Of a stretch of 39,694 nucleotides of DNA, positions 24,328 to 32,222 are shown one piece after another. The translations under genes were made by a program, and so were the position numbers. Below the pieces are notes generated by a model. That model was not told where the DNA came from. It made no database searches and worked only from the letters and a program-made list of their open reading frames with translations. The stretch covers positions 1 to 39,694 of the forward strand of contig DASYRM010000110.1 of assembly GCA_036004405.1 (NCBI GenBank), given 5' to 3'. How positions within the stretch are numbered: position 1 is the stretch's first letter; each line of letters starts with the position of its first letter. Source of the DNA: DASYRM01 sp036004405. GTDB taxonomy: Bacteria; Acidobacteriota; Vicinamibacteria; Vicinamibacterales; UBA2999.

Positions 24328-27009
24328 TTATGACACCGCCGGGTTGGATTTCTCGGGGTTGATCCCGAGGTCCTTGATCGCCTTCGTCACGACACTCGCC
24401 TCGATGACGCCGTCGCGCGCCAGATCGCCAAGGGCGGCCACCACGATGAACCGCGCGTCCACCTCGAAGAACTCGCGCAGCGAAGCGCGCCCTTCGCTGC
24501 GGCCGAAGCCATCGGTGCCGAGCGACGTGATCCGGCGCGGCATCCAACGGTCGACGGAGTCGGCCATCGCCTTCACGTAGTCGGACGCCACCACGATGAC
24601 GCCCTCGGTCTTCTCCATGCACTGCGTCACGTAGGGCACTCTCGGTGTGTCGCCAGGGTGCAACCGGTTCCAGCGCTCGCAGGCGTGGCCGTCACGATAG
24701 AGCTCCTGGAAGCTCGGCGCGCTCCATACGTCGGCGGCCACATCGTAGTCCTTCTCGAGCATCTGCTGCGCCTTGAGCACCTCGTTGAGGATGGCGCCGG
24801 CGCCAATCAGCTGTGCCCGGCCCTTGGCCTTCTTCTTCGACGACGGCCGCAGCTTGTAGAGACCCTTGAGGATGCCCTCGCGCGTGCCCTCGGGCATCGG
24901 CAGCATCTCGTAGTTCTCGTTCATCACGGTGAGGTAGTAGAAGACGCTCTCGCCCTCTTTGTACATCCGGCGGATGCCGTCTTCGAGGATCACCGCGATC
25001 TCGTAGGCAAAGGTCGGGTCGTAGGAGATGAGATTGGGAACCGCGAGCGACAGCAGATGGCTGTGGCCGTCCTGATGCTGCAGTCCTTCGCCGGCCAGCG
25101 TCGTTCGCCCGGCGGTGCCGCCCAGCAGGAAGCCGCGCGTGCGCGTGTCGGCCGCCGCCCACACCAGGTCGCCCACGCGCTGCATCCCGAACATCGAGTC
25201 GTAGATGAAGAACGGGATGGTGTTCACGCCGTGCGTCGCATAGGCGCTGCCGGCGGCGATGAACGAGGAGATCGAGCCCGCTTCGTTGATCCCTTCCTCG
25301 AGGATCTGCCCTTCCTTGGCTTCCTTGTAGTAAAGCAGCGTGTCCATGTCCACCGGCTCGTAGAGCTGGCCGACGCGGGAGTAGATCCCCACCTGACGGA
25401 AGAGCGCCTCCATGCCGAACGTGCGCGCTTCGTCGGGCACGATCGGCACCACCAGCTCGCCAATCTCCTTGTCGCGCAGCAGCTTCGCCAGCATGCGGAC
25501 GAACGCCATCGTCGTCGAAGCCTTGCGGCCTTCGCTGCCCGCGTGGAATTCCTTGAAGAGCTCTGGGAGGGAATCGATCTTGAGGGGTTCGACCTGAACG
25601 GTGCGGGAGGGAACGAAGCCGCCGAGCTGTTTGCGCCGCTCCGTGAGATAGGTGACCTCGGGGCTGTTGTCCGAGGGCCGGTAGAACGGGGCTTTGCTCA
25701 CTTCCTCGTCGGCGACCGGAATCCCGAAGCGTGTCCGGAACGCCCGCAGCTCGTCCTCGTTCAGTTTCTTCTGCTGGTGGGTGATGTTCTTTCCCTCGCC
25801 CGCCTCGCCGATGCCGTAGCCCTTGATGGTACGGGCCAGGATCACGGTGGGCTGCCCGGTGTGCTCCACCGCGGCCTTGTAGGCGGCGTACACCTTGGCC
25901 GGGTCGTGCCCGCCGAGCGTGAGTTTCTTCAGCTGCTCGTCGGAGAGGTGCGCCACCATCTCGAGCAGCCGCGGATCGGCGCCCCAGAAGTGCTGCCGGA
26001 CGTAGGCGCCGGATTCGACGGCGTACTTCTGATACTCGCCGTCCACCACCTCGCCCATGCGCTTCACGAGCACGCCGTCGGCATCCTTGGCCAGCAGCGC
26101 GTCCCACTCGCTGCCCCAGATCACCTTGATGACGTTCCAGCCCGCGCCGCGGAAGATCGCCTCGAGCTCCTGGATGATCTGACCGTTGCCGCGCACCGGC
26201 CCGTCGAGCCGCTGCAGGTTGCAGTTGATGACGAAGATCAGGTTGTCGAGCTTTTCACGCGACGCCAGCGTGATGGCGCCGAGCGTCTCGGGCTCGTCGG
26301 TCTCGCCGTCGCCGAGGAACGCCCACACCTTCGAGTTGGAGTGCTTCTTCAGGCCGCGGTCTTCGAGGTAGTGCATGAAGCGCGCCTGGTAGATCGAGCA
26401 GATCGGCCCCAGCCCCATGCTGACCGTGGGGAACTCCCAGAAGTCCGGCATCAGCCACGGGTGTGGATACGACGACAGGCCGCCGCCCGGCTTCAGCTCT
26501 CGGCGGAAGTTCTCGAGCTGCTCCGAGGAGAGCCGGCCTTCGAGGAACGCGCGCGCGTAGATGCCCGGCGCCGCGTGCCCCTGGAAGTAGATGATGTCGC
26601 CGTCGTTGTCCTCGCCCTTGCCCTTGAAGAAGTGATTGAAGCCCACCTCGTAGAGCGTTGCGGCCGACGCATAAGTGGAGATGTGGCCGCCGATGCCGTC
26701 TTCGGCCTTGTTGGCCTTCACCACCATGGCCAGCGCGTTCCACCGGACCAGGCTCTTGATGCGGCGCTCGATTTCGCGGCTGCCCGGGAACGGCGGCTGG
26801 TCCTCGGCGTTGATCGTGTTGACGTAAGGCGTGTTGGCCGTGAACGGCGCCTTCACGCCGTTGCGGCGGGCATGGTCGCTCAGTTCGCGCAGGAGCCGGC
26901 TGACGCGGACGGGGCCGCCCGATTTGAGCACGTAGTCGAGCGACTCGAGCCACTCCCGGATTTCGAGGGCTTCGAGCTCGCTGTCGTCTTTGGGTGCTGT
27001 GTTCCGCAT
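24328..27009 (-). CDS. aceE: Pyruvate dehydrogenase E1, homodimeric type
   Basis: This 893-residue thiamine-diphosphate enzyme decarboxylates pyruvate and acetylates the lipoyl group of AceF. Length matches the single-chain homodimeric E1 (E. coli AceE, 887). The ThDP motif runs from GDGETDEPETLGA to VINCN, and the segment GHISTYASAATLYEVGFNHF is highly typical. The ATG at 27009 is chosen because GAGG precedes it and the homologues start near there; upstream residues in frame come from the repeat element. It is the first gene of aceE-aceF-lpdA. A palindromic element lies 31 bases upstream of the start. Confidence 0.97.
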   Translation of the reverse strand: MRNTAPKDDSELEALEIREWLESLDYVLKSGGPVRVSRLLRELSDHARRNGVKAPFTANTPYVNTINAEDQPPFPGSREIERRIKSLVRWNALAMVVKANKAEDGIGGHISTYASAATLYEVGFNHFFKGKGEDNDGDIIYFQGHAAPGIYARAFLEGRLSSEQLENFRRELKPGGGLSSYPHPWLMPDFWEFPTVSMGLGPICSIYQARFMHYLEDRGLKKHSNSKVWAFLGDGETDEPETLGAITLASREKLDNLIFVINCNLQRLDGPVRGNGQIIQELEAIFRGAGWNVIKVIWGSEWDALLAKDADGVLVKRMGEVVDGEYQKYAVESGAYVRQHFWGADPRLLEMVAHLSDEQLKKLTLGGHDPAKVYAAYKAAVEHTGQPTVILARTIKGYGIGEAGEGKNITHQQKKLNEDELRAFRTRFGIPVADEEVSKAPFYRPSDNSPEVTYLTERRKQLGGFVPSRTVQVEPLKIDSLPELFKEFHAGSEGRKASTTMAFVRMLAKLLRDKEIGELVVPIVPDEARTFGMEALFRQVGIYSRVGQLYEPVDMDTLLYYKEAKEGQILEEGINEAGSISSFIAAGSAYATHGVNTIPFFIYDSMFGMQRVGDLVWAAADTRTRGFLLGGTAGRTTLAGEGLQHQDGHSHLLSLAVPNLISYDPTFAYEIAVILEDGIRRMYKEGESVFYYLTVMNENYEMLPMPEGTREGILKGLYKLRPSSKKKAKGRAQLIGAGAILNEVLKAQQMLEKDYDVAADVWSAPSFQELYRDGHACERWNRLHPGDTPRVPYVTQCMEKTEGVIVVASDYVKAMADSVDRWMPRRITSLGTDGFGRSEGRASLREFFEVDARFIVVAALGDLARDGVIEASVVTKAIKDLGINPEKSNPAVS

Positions 27010-27040
27010 GAATCCTCGTAAGGGGGGAGACCACCAGCCC

Positions 27041-27117
27041 GCCCCGCGAAGCGGGGCCAAAAGATGCTGGCGTTGGCGAGGCGAAGCCTCTATGACACGT
27101 GGCGTAGCCTCGCCAAC
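27041..27117 (-). repeat. Composite palindromic element, full copy 2 (upstream of aceE)
   Basis: Read on the minus strand: 46-bp unit with perfect 11-bp inverted ends (27107-27117 and 27072-27082), a 14-base spacer (GCCAGCATCTTTTG), then the hairpin GCCCCGC-TTC-GCGGGGC (27057-27041), 31 bases before the aceE ATG. Order, spacing and the internal TACGCC and GAGGCTTC blocks match copy 1. It lies between aceE and the divergent glycosylase gene. Confidence 0.8.
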
Positions 27118-27155
27118 CGTAACCGAGTCTTATTCTATTATTCGGTCCGGCCGTG

Positions 27156-27896
27156 ATGAAACCTGATTCGGTGGATTTCCTTGAGGATTCCCGCGAGGTC
27201 AGCCGCCGTCTCGCTGATGTTACTCATGCGATCACCTCATGCGAGCGCTGCCCGCGCCTGCGGCAGCACTGCCGCACCGTGGCGCGTGTACGGAAGCGCG
27301 CGTTCCGTGACGAGGTGTATTGGGGCAAGCCGGTCCCGGGCTTTGGCGACCCGGCCGCGCGACTGCTGCTGGTGGGGCTCGCACCCGCGGCGCACGGCGC
27401 CAACCGGACCGGTCGCGTGTTCACGGGCGATGGCGACGGCGGCTCCGGCGATTTCCTGATGAGCGCACTGCACCGGACGGGCTTTGCGAACATCTCCACG
27501 TCACAGCGTGCGGACGACGGGCTACAACTGCGCGATGCCTACATCCTGGCGGCGGTGCGATGCGCGCCGCCGCAGAACAAGCCGACACCCGAGGAGATCG
27601 CGCGCTGCCGGGATCACCTCGACGCGGAGGCCGACGCACTGCCGAACGTGCGCGTGGTGGTCGCGCTCGGCAAGATCGCCTTCGACGCGTGGCTGCAGCG
27701 GTTGAAGCGTCAGGGGCTGACGGTCACGCCGCGCCCGCCGTTCGCGCACGGCTCCGTGGCGCGTTTCGACGGTGCCCCGATTCTCGTGGGCTGCTATCAC
27801 CCAAGCCGGCAGAACACCAACACGGGGAAACTCACGGCTCGCATGATGACCGATGTCTTCAGACGTGCTCGCCGAATGATCGTGGAGGCGGAGTAG
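27156..27896 (+). CDS. Uracil-DNA glycosylase, family 5-like (UDGb)
   Basis: This 246-residue enzyme removes uracil and related deaminated bases from DNA. It has the iron-sulphur cysteines of family 4/5 enzymes: C29 and C32 in CERCP, and two more in RCAPPQNKPTPEEIARC. The catalytic-site segment GLAPAAHGANRTGRVFTGD has Ala where family 4 has Glu, and the C-terminal motif is GCYHPSRQNTNTGKLT; both are the UDGb pattern. A GTG directly before the ATG is an alternative start. Divergent from aceE. Confidence 0.9.
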   Translation: MKPDSVDFLEDSREVSRRLADVTHAITSCERCPRLRQHCRTVARVRKRAFRDEVYWGKPVPGFGDPAARLLLVGLAPAAHGANRTGRVFTGDGDGGSGDFLMSALHRTGFANISTSQRADDGLQLRDAYILAAVRCAPPQNKPTPEEIARCRDHLDAEADALPNVRVVVALGKIAFDAWLQRLKRQGLTVTPRPPFAHGSVARFDGAPILVGCYHPSRQNTNTGKLTARMMTDVFRRARRMIVEAE

Positions 27897-27928
27897 GCAG
27901 AGTGGGCTGCGAGGGCGGAGAAGGACAC

Positions 27929-28627
27929 TTATGGACTGCCCCAATTGTAGTCGGCCAAGAACCAGCGCCCGTTTGCGTCTCGTTGGAAGATGAACTCTGA
28001 TCCAAAAGTCAGGTCGTACAAGTCGACCGCACGGACGAATCCCACCTGGCCGTCAGGCGCTTGCACGTGAACGAACTCAAGTCCATCGAGAGAGCCGGGC
28101 TTGAGTTTTTCAACGAGATCGAAGGAGAGCCGTGTCAGTACTCGAGCGCCGGTTGTAGCTTGGCTGAAAAGCGGAACGTCCGCGCGCCTTGCTATCGCGT
28201 GCTCCGCTTGGCCGCTGAGCCCAGAATACGAGATGCGATGCGGCCACCACGGCGCTAAGACAAGGCAGACTTCCTTGCGGCAGTCAGCGGCAAAACCACC
28301 ATCGAGGGCCGCGCGGGCCCTACGCCAAAAAAAGCTTGCTCCGTCCTCGAGACCGAATTCCTTTGCGAATGCGGCGCGTCCTCGGCTCCTCTGACCGAAA
28401 GACACACGTTCGCTGGTCATCGACAAGAGGGCCCGCGCATCCTTGTCTTGAACAGCACGGCGAAAAGTCGCCACAAAATCCGCAAAACCAGAAATGTCCT
28501 TCGCCTCGTCACGCGGGGCCAGATGCATGCGAGCGCTCGACGAGGCATCCTGCGCGGCGACACCACATGCGGTGGTCGCAGCGCCCAACAGCAGGACAGC
28601 CGTACGAAACCAAGAACCACGAGTCAT
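27929..28627 (-). CDS. Exported lipoprotein with NTF2-like and SH3-like regions
   Basis: This 232-residue protein starts with a lipoprotein signal (VLLLGAATTAC, Cys21). Residues about 48-70 (FVATFRRAVQDKDARALLSMTSERV) resemble the opening of NTF2/SnoaL-like or DUF4440 domains. The C-terminal part has an SH3-like pattern: ADVPLFSQATTGARVLTRLS, FVHVQAPDGQVGFVRAVDLY and FQRDANGRWFLADYNWG. It has two Cys likely to form a disulphide (DCRKEVC). No characterised homologue is recognised. It is convergent with the glycosylase gene and 42 bases after the CHASE2 gene's stop, on the same strand, so it could be its distal operon member, but no signal proves that. Confidence 0.65.
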   Translation of the reverse strand: MTRGSWFRTAVLLLGAATTACGVAAQDASSSARMHLAPRDEAKDISGFADFVATFRRAVQDKDARALLSMTSERVSFGQRSRGRAAFAKEFGLEDGASFFWRRARAALDGGFAADCRKEVCLVLAPWWPHRISYSGLSGQAEHAIARRADVPLFSQATTGARVLTRLSFDLVEKLKPGSLDGLEFVHVQAPDGQVGFVRAVDLYDLTFGSEFIFQRDANGRWFLADYNWGSP

Positions 28628-28669
28628 GGTCGCGGGGCAGTCTAACCTATCGTGCCCGACCGACCAGTC

Positions 28670-31084
28670 CTAAGGCGCGTGGTGGCCACCGTTACGCGCC
28701 ACCTCGGCCAGCGCGGACACGAGCTGCGCGGGATCGACGGGCGCAGGAAGATAGCGATCGATCGCAACGCCCGACATGAGCGCGCGCTCGTCGGCGTGTT
28801 CGGCGGCGCCAAGGGCCACCACCGCTAGACGTTCGCCGCGCTGGAGCGCCACCGCCAGCGCCTCGCGCGCCAGCCAGTAGCCGTTCTTCTGACCGGCGCT
28901 GAGCGACACCACGAGCACGTCGCGCGAATCGTCTCGCATCAGCGCCAACGCCTCCTGCGACGAGGCGGCGGTCACCACGCTGGCGCCTGCCTGCAGGAGC
29001 GCCGAGGCCAGCCGGCCCCGTTCGCTGGCGCGCTCGTCCTCGATCACCACCCGCACCCCCTCGAGTCGCGGCAGCGCCGGCGCCGCTGCCGCGGCCGGCT
29101 CGCCCGCGGTCTCGAGCGGCAGCCGCACGTGGAAGACGGCGCCGCGGCCGGGGCCGTCGCTGGCCGCGCTCACGGTTCCACCGTGCAGCTCGACGATCTG
29201 ACGCACGAGCGGCAGCCCGAGCCCGAGTCCGCGTCGGTCCGCCGGGGCTGCGGTCGCCTGCGCGGCGAAGAGCTGCGGCAGCGCGGCCGCCGCGATGCCG
29301 GTGCCGGTATCGCTGACGGCGAGCTCCACCGCTCCGCCGGCTCGCGCCACCGACACGGCAATGCGCCCGCCCGCCGGCGTGAACTTGACCGCGTTCGACA
29401 GCAGGTGCCACACCACCAGGCGCAGGCGCTCCGCGTCGCCGGTCACCAGTCCGAGTTCCGGGTCCACGCCGATGTCGAGACGGATGCTTCTGGCGTGCCG
29501 CGCCGGCGCCACGTCATCGGCCGCGAACCGCACCACATCGCCCAGATCCACCGGTTGGCGGACCAGCCGGATCCGTCCCGACGCCGCGCGTGACGCTTCG
29601 AAAAGATCGTCGATGACGCGGGTCTGCGCCTCGGCGTGCCGCTCCACGGCGGCAAGCGCCTGCGCCTTCTCGTCGTCGGCGAGCGCGCCGTGGCTGATCA
29701 TGCGGGCGTAGCCCTGCATGGCCGACAGCGGCGTCCGCAGCTCGCGGGACACGGTGGTGAGGAATTCGTGGTGTGCCTGCGACGCGGCGTCCGCGTCGGC
29801 ACGCGCGCGCTGGAGGGCGGCCGAGGCGTCGCGCGCCGCCCGGGTGGCGGAAGACAGCGCCACGCCGGCAACGGCGCACATCGCGCTCGCCGACGGTAAC
29901 ACCGGCGACAGCAGCATCCCCCAACGACCGAGCAGCCACCAGGCACCGCCCCAGAGCACCGCAAGGCACACCAGCCCGGCGAGCCCGCCGCCGGCGGCGC
30001 CGAAACGAGCGGCGGCAAGCGCCACCAGCGCCGCCGCAGCCAGCGCCATGCCGCCTTCGAGGAGCGGGGCGGTGGCAGGCCGGTGAATGAAATCGCCCTG
30101 CAGCAGGTTGTCGGCCACCGTCGCCTGCACTTCGACGCCGATGAACCGCGGGTCGTGCGGCGTCGAGACGAGCTCCTGCGTGCCAAGCGCGGTGGCGCCC
30201 ACGAACACGAGCTTGTCGCGGAACGCATCCGGCGCCGCGCGCCCGTCGATCACGTCGGCTGCCGACACATACGGGAAGGTGCGCCGGCCGCCGCGGAAGC
30301 GCAGCAGCAGGTTGGCGCGGCCATCGAGCGGCACCGTGCGGTCGCCGATTGTCAGCGCGGTGGCGTTGGCGTTGACGGCGCGCAGCTCCCCCACTCCGGC
30401 GTCGAGGAAGGCGCGCGAAGCGGCCAGTGCGAGCGACGGGTAGACGCGCCCCTGCATCTGGATGGCCAGCGGCACACGCCGCAGGACGCCGTCGGTGTCG
30501 GGCGTCGCGTTGAGGAATCCCGAGGTGCCCGCCGCGCTCGTCAACGTCGGCAGACTGCAGATCACCCCGGTGGCCTCGAACATCGGCCACGCTCCGTCCG
30601 ATCCCTTCGGCTCCACCACGGTGATCGGCAGCGGCTGCAGCACGCATCCGCGATCGCCGCCCGCTCCGTTCCCAAACGTGAAGGCATAGCCCAGCACCAC
30701 GCGTCCACGGCGCAGCGTGCTGGCAAAGAGCTCGTCCCCATCGGGTTCGGACGGGCTCGCGCGATCGGGCTCGCCGAACACGAAATCCAGCGCCACGGCC
30801 CGCGCCCCCTGCTCGCGGAGCCGGTCGACGAGCGCCCCAAGCCGGTCGCGCCGCCACGGCCACTGCCCGAGCGACGACAGGCTGCGCTCGTCCACGTCCA
30901 CGATCGCAATCCGCGGATCGGGGCGCGACAGCGGCACGGCGCGCCGCAGCAGATCGGCGGCGCCGTCGTTCAGGCGGATGAGGAGCGCCGGCGGCGCCAC
31001 CGCGCCGGCGGCGCAGAGGATGGCTGGCAGGAGCCATGGCCACTGACCGAGGGCGCGCCGCCGCGAGTGGTCGGATGCCGGCAC
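28670..31084 (-). CDS. CHASE2 pseudo-hybrid histidine kinase (phospho-His and receiver Asp lost)
   Basis: The protein has 804 residues: an N-terminal membrane helix, a periplasmic CHASE2 domain (PDPRIAIVDVDERSLSSLGQ, then ALDFVFGEPDR), several membrane helices at about 335-400, a HisKA-like region, an HATPase domain and a receiver-like domain. The H-box reads TVSRELRTPLSAM: the His of SHELRTPL is Arg447 (codon CGC). The HATPase N, G1 and G2 boxes (LLSNAVKF, DTGTGI, GLGLGLPL) are intact. In the receiver, the acceptor Asp is Ser727 (DVLVVSLSAGQ) and the conserved Lys is lost (YLPAPVDP). It cannot use the standard His-Asp relay. The GTG at 31084 with GAGGGGG upstream is taken as start. Confidence 0.85.
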   Translation of the reverse strand: MPASDHSRRRALGQWPWLLPAILCAAGAVAPPALLIRLNDGAADLLRRAVPLSRPDPRIAIVDVDERSLSSLGQWPWRRDRLGALVDRLREQGARAVALDFVFGEPDRASPSEPDGDELFASTLRRGRVVLGYAFTFGNGAGGDRGCVLQPLPITVVEPKGSDGAWPMFEATGVICSLPTLTSAAGTSGFLNATPDTDGVLRRVPLAIQMQGRVYPSLALAASRAFLDAGVGELRAVNANATALTIGDRTVPLDGRANLLLRFRGGRRTFPYVSAADVIDGRAAPDAFRDKLVFVGATALGTQELVSTPHDPRFIGVEVQATVADNLLQGDFIHRPATAPLLEGGMALAAAALVALAAARFGAAGGGLAGLVCLAVLWGGAWWLLGRWGMLLSPVLPSASAMCAVAGVALSSATRAARDASAALQRARADADAASQAHHEFLTTVSRELRTPLSAMQGYARMISHGALADDEKAQALAAVERHAEAQTRVIDDLFEASRAASGRIRLVRQPVDLGDVVRFAADDVAPARHARSIRLDIGVDPELGLVTGDAERLRLVVWHLLSNAVKFTPAGGRIAVSVARAGGAVELAVSDTGTGIAAAALPQLFAAQATAAPADRRGLGLGLPLVRQIVELHGGTVSAASDGPGRGAVFHVRLPLETAGEPAAAAAPALPRLEGVRVVIEDERASERGRLASALLQAGASVVTAASSQEALALMRDDSRDVLVVSLSAGQKNGYWLAREALAVALQRGERLAVVALGAAEHADERALMSGVAIDRYLPAPVDPAQLVSALAEVARNGGHHAP

Positions 31085-31094
31085 ACGCGCCCCC

Positions 31095-31730
31095 TCAGCG
31101 GACCGAGATCTCCACGCGCCGGTTGCGCGGTTCGAGGACATTGTCGGCGGTCCGGATGCGCGGATCGGATTCCCCGAGCGACGAGATGTCGATGAGCGAC
31201 GCATCCACGCCGGCGCTGATGAGGAGCGTGCGCACGCTGTTCGCACGGTCGAGGCCGAGCGTGTAGTTCGTCTTCGAATCGCCGGTCGTGTCGGTATGGC
31301 CCACCACGCCGACCTCGGGCGCCGGCCGCCCGGCCACGGCTTTCAGTACGCCAGGCAGCAGCGCACGCGAATCGTCGGTCAGGTCGTTGGACTCGAGCCG
31401 GAAGTACAGCGTGAACGCTTCGGGCGCCGCGGGTAGGGTGGCCAGCGTCTGACCGAACTGCTTCTCGATCGCGGCCGCATCCACCGTGGTGGGCGGCGAC
31501 GGTGGCCGCCGCGCCGCCACCGTCGTGGCGGCGCGATCGCCGGACAGATCGACCATGCCGGCTCCGGCGGCGCTGCTGACCACCGCGCTGCCGACGGTGC
31601 CATCGGGATCCGCAAGCAGCACGACCGTGGACGGACCCGCCGCGCGTGCCGTGTCGACGCGGCGCGGCCCGCACGCGGCAGACGCCGCCAGGGCGCCAAC
31701 GACCACCAGCCATGCCACGGGGCGATTCAT
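31095..31730 (-). CDS. OmpA-family lipoprotein
   Basis: This 211-residue protein has a lipoprotein signal (ALAASAAC), a low-complexity middle region and a C-terminal OmpA peptidoglycan-binding domain: VVGHTDTTGDSKTNYTLGLD, then RANSVRTLLISAGV and EPRNRRVEI. The residues that hold diaminopimelate in this fold (Asp in the GHTDTTG region, Arg in LDRANSV) are present. It would tether the outer or inner membrane to the cell wall. The start overlaps the FecR gene by four bases, and its stop is ten bases before the CHASE2 start, so the three are one operon. Confidence 0.9.
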   Translation of the reverse strand: MNRPVAWLVVVGALAASAACGPRRVDTARAAGPSTVVLLADPDGTVGSAVVSSAAGAGMVDLSGDRAATTVAARRPPSPPTTVDAAAIEKQFGQTLATLPAAPEAFTLYFRLESNDLTDDSRALLPGVLKAVAGRPAPEVGVVGHTDTTGDSKTNYTLGLDRANSVRTLLISAGVDASLIDISSLGESDPRIRTADNVLEPRNRRVEISVR

Positions 31731-32173
31731 TCGGCCACCTGGAGGACGAGGCGGGTGCCGCGCACGCCGATGATGGCCGATGGCGTCTCGAGCCGCACCG
31801 CGTCGGGCGACAGTTTGGCAATGCGGCCCGACACGTAGGCCACCACGCCGCGCACGACCTTGAGGACGAACGAAAACTGACTGTCGGACTGGGCGTAGAC
31901 GAAGCGGCTGATCTCGATCGTGGTCTGCGGCCCGATCGACAGGCGCGTGTCGTCGCGCAAGGTGATGCCGACGCGGCCGTCCGCACCGGTGGCGAGCGAG
32001 TCCTGTTCGTAGACCGGCGTGCCGACGGCGGCGGGGATCTGGCGCCCTTCGTGCACGACGAACGCCATCCCGGACACGAGCTTGACGCGGCCGGCCGGCG
32101 CGGGCGCCTGCGCGTAGGCCGGCACGGCCGTCAGCAGGGCGATGAGCAGCGCAACGCACGATCTTCCGGTCAT
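31727..32173 (-). CDS. Exported FecR-domain protein
   Basis: This 148-residue protein has a signal peptide (about 1-22, ending AYA) and a FecR domain: GRVKLVSGMAFVVHEGRQIP, ATGADGRVGITLRDDTRLSI and a final TPSAIIGVRGTRLVL. It lacks the membrane helix of the FecR sigma regulators, so it is probably a periplasmic or surface protein. Small FecR proteins are known beside CHASE2 sensors in other bacteria. The ATG at 32173 is chosen for the signal peptide; it lies 49 bases after the stop of the PAS hybrid kinase. Confidence 0.88.
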   Translation of the reverse strand: MTGRSCVALLIALLTAVPAYAQAPAPAGRVKLVSGMAFVVHEGRQIPAAVGTPVYEQDSLATGADGRVGITLRDDTRLSIGPQTTIEISRFVYAQSDSQFSFVLKVVRGVVAYVSGRIAKLSPDAVRLETPSAIIGVRGTRLVLQVAE

Positions 32174-32222
32174 TGCCAGGGCTCCTGCCTGCCCGCACCA
32201 TACCGCAAGGCGCGGCCTCTGA

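Noticed and set aside
24658..27021. Very long plus-strand frame opposite aceE
   Set aside because: Antisense shadow; aceE is complete on the other strand.
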